NCBI GenBank assembly: GCA_008477525.1
Contig: SPDT01000011.1
Coordinates: 186,001 to 250,000, forward strand
DNA: 64,000 nucleotides
Direction of reading: 5' to 3'
DNA from: Hypomyces perniciosus
Taxonomy: Eukaryota > Ascomycota > Sordariomycetes > Hypocreales > Hypocreaceae
Below the pieces are notes generated by a model that saw only the letters and a list, made by a program, of their open reading frames with translations, ran no database searches and was not told the DNA's origin. The translations under genes were made by a program, and so were the position numbers. This document shows positions 1-9,053 of the stretch, piece by piece (position 1 is the first letter of the stretch; the number at the start of each line of letters is the position of its first letter).

Positions 1-799
1 CTGAATAGTCGCAAATGCCGCGAATGACGAGACAAGGAAAGTGGTTCATTAGCCCTGCCGCCTCCATTTCGAAACACAGAACATCCTTCTCTGCTGCAAG
101 TGTATCCCTTATGGTGGCGTCCTTCATCAACTGGTTCGCCGAAGCGATTGTGCCGTAGTGAATGGCCGGATTGTCGTCATTTTCTGTCCGTTCAACTCGA
201 GGCAGTAAGCTCAATGGATCATCACCGCAGACAGCTGCACAGCTTTTTTCATCCACTGGATGGATGACTCCGCTTGTATATAGCCTGTCGCTGCTTAGGC
301 CTGGTTGCTTGTACTCCAGTCGTAATCTTGGGTTCTCCTGAAGAATAGCGTTGATTGTCTCTTTAAACCGATGTCCCTTCCTCTTGTACTGGGCCTTAAT
401 TCCGTTCACAGCAGTTCTTAAGATCATTGGTGGCTGGTTCAAGAACTGTGTATGTTGGAAGCTCTGGTTTTGTATGGTTTTGCCAAAGTCGTATTGGAAC
501 ACGCCACCTTCCCCATCGCGAGGAGCACTAACAACAACATCGCCTAGACGGATGTCATGCTTCGTGCTTGGCGCACCACCGCCAATGCCCACCATCAGAC
601 CGATTCTGACATTGGGAAAGCTATGCAGCATGTCCCTTGCGACACTGGCCGCGGAAGCTATTCCATACTCGCCGTCGGGCAACACGGCAATAACCACATT
701 GTGTTTCCCAATCTTGCCCAGTGTATAATCATTATTGTCATGGGGAGAGACATATTCGGGTGGATCGTGCTCTTCGTCAAGAAAGGCTTCTGCGGCGAC
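1..799 (-). pseudogene. Purine nucleoside phosphorylase (PNP/UDP) domain fragment, NLR-type, truncated
   Basis: Reading the minus strand from 799 to the window edge gives an open frame of about 265 codons without a stop. It matches the phosphorylase-like domain found at the N-terminus of many fungal NLR (NACHT or NB-ARC) proteins. Visible motifs are LDEEHDPP near the start, the glycine-rich GIGGG at about 590-576, GDVVVS just after it, and the FEMEAAG substrate-pocket signature at about 73-50, followed by VIRGICDYS at the edge. In NLR proteins this domain is a sensor or effector module upstream of a nucleotide-binding switch; whether one follows cannot be seen because the frame leaves the window. 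Homology stops at VAAEAF (799) and a LINE begins within 25 bases, so the first residues and promoter are missing. I call it a disrupted gene; the downstream part could be intact outside the window. Confidence 0.8.
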
Positions 800-3700
800 G
801 CCATGTCGTCCAGGAGACAGACAAAATCTCACCCTGGCTTTCAAGCATTCAACCCACTCAACGACTGGAGGGAGACCAGACCCTCCGTCCTCACTTACAT
901 CAGAAAATCACCAAATCTACCATGCCGACAACTCTCGCCCCCGGGACTGGAGAGCGACTGCGTCTGCTGGGTGGAAGTCTGCGGCTACGTCGTCACCAAC
1001 GTCTACCGCAGGGCTTCCCTCGACACCGCAACAGAAACCCTCGAGAGGTGGGGTCGGCCCCCCCCGAACTCAATCATTGCAGGAGACTTCAATGCATCAT
1101 ACTGGACGTGGCAACCAGGCCGAGTCCCGGACGCTGCGGGCAACAGACTGGCTGAGTGGGCGGACGGACACGACCTGATCCCCGCCCTCGTGGACGCCCC
1201 CACAAGGGATTCCGGAAAGTGCATCGACCTCGTTTTCGCCAACTGCCCCGTGTCGACGACCGTTGCAAGAAACCTAGACACGGGCTCAGACCACTACACG
1301 GTCACCACCTCGCTCCCGAGCCCTGTCAGGCCGATGGCCGACGCAGGAAAGAAATACGTCCCTTTCGAGAGCCTACAGGAGTTCAGCCAGCTGATGCACA
1401 CACACGCCTGGCTCCTCCCGGAGGTGAACACGACCAATCCAACCAAGGGAGACCTGGACGCGGCCGCACAAGCACTTCAGAGACTCTTCGCGGACTGCAT
1501 ACAGTGGGCGGGCAAAAAGAGACACCAGAACGGACACAGCGCCCCCTGGTGGGACAAAGACTGCCGGACGGCCCACTCGGCCTACGCCACGGCGCCCCCC
1601 GGGACTGACGAACAGACTGAGGCAAGGAAGACACTGCGCAACACGGTCAGGCGTAAGAAACGCGAACACTGGGACAAAATCATAGCTGAAGCCAGCCCGG
1701 GCAGGGGCATCTGGCAGGTGGCCAAGTGGCGCAAGGCCACGGACCGGTTCCAACCCCCCCCCCCCTGGTGGACGGCGACAGGAGTATCTCAGACCCCGGA
1801 GAACGAGCGGCCTTTCTTGGGGAACGCCTGCTGCAGCGAAAGGGAGCAGAAGAAGACATCGAGAACCCATGGGAACCCCGAGCACCGGAGAACCCTCGAA
1901 TACTGTGGGACGAGACAGTCACCAAGGAGGAGGCAAAGAAGGCCACGACTGGAGCGGGGAACACCGCGCCTGGCGCGGACGGCATATCGGTTGCCCTCCT
2001 GCACCACGCATGGCCTGCCATCGAAGAGTTCGTCACGAACCTCTTTGGGGGCTGCATTAAGTTGGGGTACCAACCCCTCCCCTTCAGAAACGCCGAGGTC
2101 ACCATCATTCCCAAGCCTAACAAACCCGACTACACGGACCATAAAGCTTTCAGGCCCATCTCACTACTGTCCTGCGTAGGAAAAGGCCTGGAGAGACTAC
2201 TTGCTAGAAGGGTATCCCTTCTAGCACTCGAACACAAGATCCTCCCGAAGCAATACTTCGGGGCCCTCCCTAAAAGAGCGGCCACGGACCTGGTCGCCTG
2301 CCTGATTCACGATGTCGAAGTTGCCCTGAGCAGAGGGGAGGTCGCAACCCTTCTCACCCTCGACATCTCCGGGGCCTTTGATATCGTTATGAAGAACAGA
2401 CTGGTCCTACGGCTCAGACGACAGGGTTGGCCCGTCCAGTTCATAAGATGGGCGGAGTCCTTCATGAGCAACAGAACCGCCTCCATCCGCAAAGGAGATG
2501 GGACCAACCTACCGGGCCTCGCCCTCGAGTGCGGAGCCCCACAGGGATCCCCTATCTCCACTATCATATCAATGCTCTACTTCAGCCCGATCCTCCGGCT
2601 CGGAGACCAACAATCTCGCTTCAGGTACGCCGACGATATCGCCATACTTATCACGGGCGGGTCCACCCGAGAGACAGCCACCCTCGCACAGTGGGCACTC
2701 GACGAGACGCTGGAGTGGGGAGCAGAGAACGCGGTGTCCTTCGACTACGCCAAGGCTGAGTTGCTGCACTTCTACCACACAAGAGGCCAGACACACGAAG
2801 AAGGCATCATGATGGAGGGAAAACCAGTCCAGCCCAAAGAGAACATCCGGTGGCTGGGGGTCTACCTCGACTCGAGGCTCTCCTTCAAGAAACATGTGGA
2901 GACGCTCGCGGGCAAAGCATACAAGGTCTCCAACTTCCTCAGGTCGCTTAACAAGACTCGGAAGGGCTCACCTCCCGAGGCTGTGGCACGAGCCGCGAAG
3001 GCCTGCATCCTCCCTGTCGCCCTGTATGGAACGGAAGCGTAGTGGCCAGGGCACGAACGACAATCGCAAGCCGACCCTACCAAGCAGGTAAACACGGGAG
3101 TGTCCGGCCTAGTAGACAAAATAGACAAAGCCTTCAAGGCTGCGGCAAGGGCAGTCCTCCCGGTTTGGAAGACCACGAGCGTTCCCGTCTTACACAGAGA
3201 GTCAGGGGTCCCCCCGGCCAGCGTCGCCCTGGCCCAGGCCCGACTCAGGTGCGCGGCGAGGTTCGCGGGACTGGATCGGGACCACCCGTTCAGTCAACGC
3301 ATCGACAAGAAACTCCCTCCCCGGTTGCCACAGACCAGACTTCAGCGCACCGCCGCCCTGGTCGGCAGGACCATCAGACCCACACTCTTCGCCAAGAAGT
3401 CCCCATACGTTCTCCCCGGCCCCGACCTAAGAGGCATGGGCAAACCAACTGCAGCAAGAAAACACCTGGAAATGGTCGAGTCCCTCCCCCCCCCCACTCA
3501 ATCCTAGCCTACTCCGATGGGTCCCAAATCGGAGGGGACACGGGCTGGGGAGCGGTCGCTTACCACAGAGCAAGAGCAACCACAGACACTGGACGCCTCA
3601 ACAACGCAGAGGTCTACGACGCGGAGGCACAGGGCGCCCTGAAGGTCATGGAGCTGGTGGCTAGACGCGTAGAGGAAGACCGCACGATTCAAACAGCCTT

Positions 3701-4510
3701 CCTCTTCCTGGATAACTCGTCGGTTGTCGACGGGCTGCTTGGCAAGCCCCCCCCCTTACATGCAAGGAGCGTACATACGCTTCCAAAAACTAGCACAAAG
3801 CATCTCGCCCTGCAGGACCTTCGTCTCGTGGGTTCCAGGACATGAGGACATCATGGGCAACGAACAAGCCGATCGTTTGGCTAAACAAGGCGCGGCCCTC
3901 CCCGCCGCGCCGCGGAACTGGGCTACGATCACACATATCAGAAGATGGACCAAAGAAGAAGTTGCGGAGGTAAGGGAGCGAGATTGGCTCAGCAAGACCC
4001 CGGAAGGCTACGAACGATGGGGACTCGGGGCCCCAGCTTCCCCCCCGGAACTCAAACTCCCACGCCCCATCCTCCACAGGCTTCTGGCGGAAAGATCGGG
4101 ACATGGGGACTTCCAGGAATACCACGAACGCTTCGGGCACGACAGGGAGTCTGTCTGCAAGTGCGGCGAACCAAGGAGACAAGGCCACTTCGCGGAATGC
4201 AGAATGGTCAGGCCCTTCCTTCCAGACATCCCCCCAGGAGAGACCCCCCTCTCTTACCTACTCGGACCTACAGGAAGCAAGGCCTTCCAGAAACTAGTGG
4301 AGGAAGCGGACCCTTATGGTCCTCCCCCGGCGGAAACAGACTGACACCACCCAGATTGACCCTTTTTCCTTTGTAAATTGAAACTCAGCGAACAGCGGCG
4401 CAAGCCGCCGGCTCCTGACGTCCTATTGCCCACAAGGGATTTGTGTAACTAGTTTACTTAGTGGACGTAAATAATAAAACAAACAAACAAACAAACAAAC
4501 AAACACCCGA
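800..4510 (+). mobile_element. LINE (non-LTR retrotransposon, Tad/I-like), 5'-truncated copy
   Basis: The element carries endonuclease, reverse transcriptase, RNase H and a C-terminal zinc knuckle in that order, then a 3' UTR and an (AAAC)n tail at about 4479-4505. There is no ORF1, and the endonuclease starts in mid-domain, so the copy is 5'-truncated, as is usual for target-primed reverse transcription. It lies head-on to the phosphorylase fragment it interrupts. A related copy on the minus strand (25958-29535) is truncated within a few tens of bases of the same point. Its 3' UTR (from about 4345) is shared in part with the SINE-like copy at 30127-30690. No clear target-site duplication was found. 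Confidence 0.9.
822..4344 (+). pseudogene. LINE ORF2: endonuclease, reverse transcriptase, RNase H, CCHC knuckle
   Basis: Coding runs in one frame from about 822 (APE-type endonuclease; AGDFNA near 1080, DAPTRDSGKCIDLVF near 1195, GSDHYT near 1285) to a C12 tract at 1754-1765. It then continues in the next frame with reverse transcriptase (GADGIS, LDISGAFD, CGAPQGSP, and YADD at 2626-2637). A TAG at 3040-3042 replaces the first tryptophan of a WWPGHE motif kept in the minus-strand relative. Frame changes again at a C9 tract (3486-3494) into RNase H (AYSDGSQ, AEVYDAEAQ, LDNSSVV) and at another C9 tract (3747-3755) into WVPGHED, GNEQADRLA and the knuckle CKCG-x8-H-x4-C. The stop is the TGA at 4342-4344. 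Apart from three poly-C frame changes and one stop the protein looks well conserved, so the copy is fairly young. Confidence 0.88.
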
Positions 4511-4676
4511 AGCGGAATCGGCCAAAGGAGAAATACCACAAAAAGCACCACTTACCCGGAGCAAACCTAATGTCTCGAAATTCAGGACTTCCTGATAACT
4601 CAACCGCCTATAATCTTCCTATCTAGCCCTCCCCCTGTATCTCTTGGCAGTTTCTAACATCCTAATTTCTCAAACC
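4511..4676. other. Short upstream region of the LysM gene
   Basis: The stretch lies between the LINE tail and the LysM start codon. A TATAATC at about 4611 and a pyrimidine-rich run (CCCTCCCCCTGT) at about 4627 are plausible core promoter and 5' UTR features. With only about 165 bases before the LINE tail, the LINE must have inserted into or near the gene's promoter region. No other gene is visible. Confidence 0.35.
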
Positions 4677-5361
4677 ATGAGACCCTTCAGAGTAGTATCC
4701 ACTGCTCTGGCTTTCAGCCTGGTAGACGCCTACTTGGTTTCGCCTCCTGGAACACCCGCGCCTGGAGCAACTGAAGATTGCAGCGCATGGATTCAGCAGT
4801 CATATGGCCTGACGTGTGCTATTATTGAGCGGATTTACGGCATGAGTGAAGCCCAATTTGAGTCGTGGGTTAGTTCTTCCTCATCTGTGTACATGATTCT
4901 ATTCTATCCACTCTTATCATACTCGGTGTATATTTTCTGATAAGGCCCAGAACCCCAGTGTGACCCAGCTGGGTCCCGGTTGTAATCTCATCCAAGATCT
5001 CTATTTTTGCGTACAGGTCAACTATGTGTCTATATCCGTCAGCACGCCAACTCCAACTCCCACAAGATCAACTACCACTACCACCACCACTACTACTTCA
5101 GCTGGAAACGGTATTTCCACTCCAACGCCTACCCAGAGTGGTATGACAAATGACTGTACTGCCTTTTACAAAGTACATCCAGATGATACCTGCCAAAATA
5201 TCGTCGACCGTTACGGAACGTTTACTCTTGCGAACTTTTACGAATGGAATCCAGCAATTGACTTGGACTGCCATAGCTTATGGGTTGATTACTATGTATG
5301 TGTGGGCATTTCAGGAACTCTAGCAACAAACCTTCCAAGCGCTGGCCTGTCCTTCATATAG
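4677..5361 (+). CDS. Secreted protein with two LysM domains (LysM effector-like)
   Basis: Two exons, 4677-4868 and 4951-5361, joined across an 82-bp intron (GTTAGT...GCCCAG), give 200 residues. I chose the ATG at 4677 because it opens directly into a signal peptide (MRPFRVVSTALAFSLVDAYL). The first LysM runs from about residue 32 (DCSAWI) and, only after splicing, reads through YGMSEAQFESWNPSV to a Cys-containing end (FCVQV). A Thr/Ser/Pro-rich linker of about 35 residues follows. The second LysM (CTAFYKVHPDDTC, FYEWNPAI, YYVCVGI) ends near residue 185. Known fungal LysM effectors bind chitin or related glycans outside the cell and mask or sequester them. That role is inferred here. The gene sits between a LINE and a mariner, but its coding sequence is undamaged. 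Confidence 0.85.
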
Positions 5362-5512
5362 GCTGGTATTACTCCGTACTCTGTGTTGTGTTGGGAGTTA
5401 CCTTCGGGCTCGTATAATGGAACTAGCGAGCTGGATTTATAAAAAATACCTTTAAATTTTGGTATTAGGAATGAAGAATTATGAAATATATCGCTCAAGA
5501 CACTTTTATTAT

Positions 5513-5589
5513 AGACTGACCTCGATCAACTCGTCAGTCCCGGTCCTTAGCAGCTATGACCGACTAGCCAAGATTTCCGTTCCTTCCCA
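5513..5589 (+). repeat. Direct repeat, left copy (pair with 8012-8087)
   Basis: This roughly 77-bp block beginning AGACTGACC and ending TTCCGTTCCTTCC recurs at 8012-8087 with an estimated 85% identity and the same orientation. Each starts with an imperfect inverted arm pair (GACTGAC/GTCAGTC here). The mariner at 5614-7843 lies between them. They could be remnants of long terminal repeats or tandem units of an older element; I cannot name the family. Confidence 0.5.
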
Positions 5590-5852
5590 TTCGGACTAGC
5601 TTAGCTAAACTTATGTGACAAAAGTCTGGCAGCACCTTGACCCCACATCTACCCAACATAAACAAACATAAAATCTGCCCAACCTAAACAACTGCGAATA
5701 ACTTCATAACGGGATGCCAGAAGAACGCCGTTTTGGTACTGAAATAAGCGCAAATCGCCAAAGAAATCATGAATTTAATATCGTGCAGAGGGCTGCAATG
5801 TGCGAGGCAGTGTCGCGTGGAGACTCTTACCGTACCGTAGCACGCGAGTTTA

Positions 5853-6676
5853 TCTCCCCTGTAAAAATTCTCCCACGCTAGCAGCTGTTATGGCTTGCTA
5901 ACGTGCGGGGTAATTTTTGCAGGCCTACTGGCCTGTCTCTCCGCTTGGGCTTACCGGGCCCTAACAGCGCATAAAGAGGAAGGAATTCGGAGAGCTTCAC
6001 CTTCCTCGAGAGCTGGCTACGAAATCTACGCAGCTCTGCTGCCAATACGTTGCCTCCTAGGAAGCAACAGCCGACACATCGTCTCGTAAGAGACACTTTG
6101 CCTCGCGAGAGGCCCCGAAAACGCGTCGCCTCGCGAGAGGTCCCGACAATCTGCCTCACAGCGGCACTACTGTTGTCTCGCAAGAGGCACAGCCGACACG
6201 TCGTCTCGCAAGAGACACATCGCCTCGTCAGAGGCACCGCCAATACATCGCCTCGCAAAAGGCACTACTATCGCCTCGTAGGAGGCATAGCCAACACATC
6301 GTCTCGCAAGCCGCTGCCTGCCTTGAACCACTTGCTAGACCTCATAGAGGGCTCAGCAGCCGACACTCAGGTTTTCCCCCTCTGCAAGGAGGGTTTTTCA
6401 TCCTGGTGCCTGAATCCTGAGGCCCTAGGCCTCGAACCATTTCCTTTGTCCAGCGAAACGTAGCGAACAGCTATAGGGTCAACACCTCCGGCTATTCTCT
6501 GGCAGCTTGCTGGCCAGTTAGGCCGGTCTTGAACTGACAGGACCACGTGGAGGTGACCCAATATTGTATCCATGGATGCGATAAAGACCTTGGCTGGCTC
6601 CTACCGTCCAGATGCCTATATAGGCCTGTGTATTTAGCACCAATAGGACGTTAATAATAACAACAACAACAACAAC
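5853..6676 (+). mobile_element. SINE-like retroposon, copy 1 (824 bp), with full target-site duplication
   Basis: It is bounded by a 14-bp direct duplication AGCACGCGAGTTTA (5839-5852 and 6677-6690) of the mariner coding sequence, which gives exact ends. The 5' part contains an imperfect inverted repeat (AAAAATTCTCCCACG near 5864 with its inverse ending near 5925). The body shares GGGCCCTAACAGCG...GGAATTCGGAGAGC with copies at 30127 and 61090. A run of palindromic units follows (6049-6314), then a hairpin-forming CCCTC/GAGGG region near 6376. The 3' end (CCAATAGGACGTTAAT, then (AAC)n) matches the 3' end of the LINE fragment ending at 13224. No long ORF or RNA polymerase III box was identified with confidence. 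Transposition in trans by a LINE is the likely mechanism. Confidence 0.8.
6049..6314 (+). repeat. Irregular array of 14-bp palindromic units (GCCTCGYRAGAGGC type)
   Basis: About eleven near-palindromes of the form GCCTCGCGAGAGGC or GTCTCGTAAGAGAC occur at 6081, 6100, 6128, 6175, 6202, 6222, 6250, 6273 and 6301, with weaker units at 6049 and 6152. Centre-to-centre distances vary from about 19 to 28 bases. Several pairs show compensating changes (GTCTC with GAGAC, GCCTC with GAGGC), so base pairing rather than sequence appears to be kept. The other two SINE-like copies have four units and one unit. Confidence 0.7.
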
Positions 6677-8011
6677 AGCACGCGAGTTTAACACGCATCA
6701 CACAACAGTAATGCGAATTTATAAACGCTAGAAAGACGATCATACAGTTGAAAAAAGACCTAGAAAAGGGCGTCCAAAGAAACTTAGCCCGGAGCAGATT
6801 CGATATATTACATTGTTGATTAAACGAGACCGCAAGATTACATGGAAAGCGCTTGTAGGTGCGATGGGTGGTCGTGTAAGTGCGCGTACTATCAGTCGTG
6901 TTATGCAAAAGGATTGGCGACGTAAATGGAGGTCAATTCAAAGAATTGAGATATCACCAACAACAGCGGCTCTGTGGCTTCAATTTGCGCGCGATTGGCA
7001 AGGAAGTGAAGAAGAATTGATGAAGGTGATGCACTTTAAAGATAGACCATCCAGACAGGCTAACACCCGATTCTAGACTATCTTCTCAGATGAATCCTCT
7101 GTGCAAAACCAGCCCAATAATAGGCGCGGATGGGTGTTCCGGAAGCCTTATGAGAAGTTCCGGAGGGCTGTCGTTAACGTTACAATCCATGGGAAGTCCA
7201 AAATCTCGCTGATGGTCTGGGCAGGAATCTGGAAAGGGGGACGGACTGAGTTGGTGATCATGGAACGCGATCAAACAGCCCGCCGGCAAGGATATACTTC
7301 AAAAAGCTATATCCAAGCCTTGGAAGAAGGTCTTCTTCCTGTATACGACGGCACACGGCATTTCCAGCAGGATAACGCTGCTATTCATACAGCCCAACGG
7401 ACCTCTGAATGGCTTCAAATCCATCTTATTGATTACATCGATTGGCCGCCGCATTCGCCTGACATGAACCCAATTGAACACGTCTGGAACCTCCTTAAGG
7501 CTTATTTAGTTACCAACTTCCCCCATCTACGTTATTTATCCAATACCGAGGCGTCTATCGCACAGTTAAAGGAGAAATTAAAGGAGGGTTGGCGCGCGAT
7601 CGACCAGAATCTTATTGACCGGCTGATTGATTCGGTGCCGCGCCGGCTTGCGGCAGTACGTGCAGCACGGGGGTTTTATACAAAATATTAAACCGCAGAC
7701 TCGGGGCTTTCTAATAATATATATATATATATCATTTTTTATTTAAATTGGTAAAGTTGTGGCCGTTTGAAGTTATCCGTAGTAAATTATGGTGTAGGCT
7801 GCGGAGTAGCTGTGGGTCAAGGTGGTGCCAGACTTTTGTCACATAAGTTTAGCTGCCGCGAGCCCTGATAGAATCGATCTCGATCAAATAATTAATCCTA
7901 GATGTCAATTTCCGACAGCCTTAGTCGCTCCCCCCCTTTTTTTCCCTCGAATTTGAAGGAATTCTTTTATCCTAGCTGGCTGGGCTAACTGCTGCTCGTA
8001 CAGGTCCTGAA

Positions 8012-8087
8012 AGACTGACCCTGATCGACTTATCAGTCTCGGTCCCTAGCAGCTATAATCCGCTAGTCAAAATTTCCGTTCCTTCCT
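8012..8087 (+). repeat. Direct repeat, right copy (pair with 5513-5589)
   Basis: Same block as at 5513-5589 with scattered substitutions, most of them transitions. The two copies flank the mariner and about 170 bp of other sequence. Confidence 0.5.
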
Positions 8088-8244
8088 CGCTTCCTAGTTA
8101 ACTAGGCTAGCCTATCCTGACCAGATCAAATAGTACCTAGGGCTAGACTTTATTTCATTTTCAACGCCACCTAACCTATCTAACTCTACCCTATTCATGG
8201 AGAGGTTTGGTTGTGTTGGGCTGGTTGGGGGTATTATTTGGTGC

Positions 8245-8273
8245 GTGACTTCCTATTTGTGATAGGAAGTCAC
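8245..8273. other. Perfect 12-bp stem hairpin with 5-base loop
   Basis: GTGACTTCCTAT (8245-8256) is followed by loop TTGTG and the exact inverse ATAGGAAGTCAC (8262-8273). It could be the inner scar or terminus of a small inverted-repeat element; nothing else identifies it. Confidence 0.5.
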
Positions 8274-9053
8274 GTGGGGAGGGTTTTGTCGGGAGTATCC
8301 GTCATGCCGTAACCAGCCCGATAGATTCCGAGAGCTAGGCCCAATTAAGAAGACTAGAAAAAAAGTCAGAAAAGGCGGTATACCTTGTAAGTTAATTATA
8401 GTGGAGAACAGCTCCTTCCGGATCTCCCGGATCTCAAATTTGGGGCTCGCTTTACTAAAACACGGGACGGGAGGCACTGCCGTGAGTGAAAAAAAAAGAG
8501 CTATTACTATTAATGCCACGCCAACTTTTTTTGCTAAGCAACGGGTCGACCCGATAACAGGGAAAGGTGGATCTACCTACGATACCATTAATATCACAGA
8601 ATATAACAGAACAAGCTGCAATTCCCTATTTATCGAGAGCTAATAGCAATTTATTTTACTATTCAATTCCAATACCCTTTCGAACCTCTTATGTATTGAT
8701 TCAATACACTTATTAATGGTCTTTTGAGAGATTCTGTTGGACCCACTCTTCCCTCTTTTTGGGTTAACTGGTTGCTAAGCAAATAGATTCATTATTACGG
8801 AGTACAATAATTCAAAATTGCAACAGGAAAACTTACAGGTATACAGTTAAACGGTTAAATCTAGCTTATCTGGTGGCAGCGTATGGCGAAAATGCAGCTG
8901 GTATTGAAGGATCACCACTGCAGGTGCGAGGAACTGGATATTGAAAAGTGTCCGGGCTGCTGGGGTATAAATAGAGGACATGATCCGGAGATCAAATGAA
9001 AGCCAGTATACAATACTTGGTTTCTTGAACAACGCCCGTCTTTTCTAAATATC

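Larger units (their letters stand above)
5714..7691 (+). pseudogene. Tc1-type transposase (DD34E), broken by insertion and stops
   Basis: The reading frame starts at the ATG at 5714 (MPEERRFGTEIS), is interrupted after VAREF by the insertion at 5853-6676, and resumes with NTHHTTVMRIYKR. A TAG replaces the tryptophan after KR (about 6729) and another replaces the glutamine before TIFSDES (about 7075); both are C-to-T-type changes on one strand, as RIP produces. The catalytic triad itself is kept: D in FSDES, D in QQDNAA and, 34 residues later, E in MNPIEHVW. Terminal stop at 7689-7691. So this copy keeps the active-site residues but has no open frame, the reverse of the situation in copy 2. 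Confidence 0.88.
5614..7843 (+). mobile_element. Tc1/mariner element, copy 1, with nested SINE-like insertion
   Basis: Ends are TGTGACAAAAGTCTGGC at 5614 and its inverse at 7827-7843, flanked by TA (5612-5613 and 7844-7845), the standard Tc1/mariner target duplication. Internal sequence encodes a Tc1-type transposase split by an 824-bp insertion (5853-6676). Without that insertion the element would be about 1.4 kb, matching copy 2 at 23262-24650. The flanks AGCTAAACT and AGTTTAGCT are perfect inverses, so the target was a 20-bp palindrome centred on TA. Confidence 0.9.
7846..9053. other. Intergenic region with repeat remnants, no gene recognised
   Basis: It contains the right direct repeat (8012-8087), poly-pyrimidine runs near 7930, and a perfect hairpin at 8245-8273. 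A short open frame at 8401-8643 has no recognisable motif and I do not call it. The last 150 bases before 9054 include TATAAATA at about 8963 and are a plausible promoter for the lipase gene. Confidence 0.4.

Noticed and set aside
351..780. Plus-strand frames across 351-780
   Set aside because: They are antisense to the phosphorylase-domain frame on the minus strand, which carries the family motifs.
4644..4676. Earlier start of the LysM gene at 4644
   Set aside because: The codon there is TTG; the ATG at 4677 opens directly into the signal peptide.
6049..6314. CRISPR-like array (14-bp repeats with 5-14 bp spacers)
   Set aside because: Units differ from each other, spacing is irregular, the sequence is fungal and lies within a retroposon that has 14-bp target duplications.
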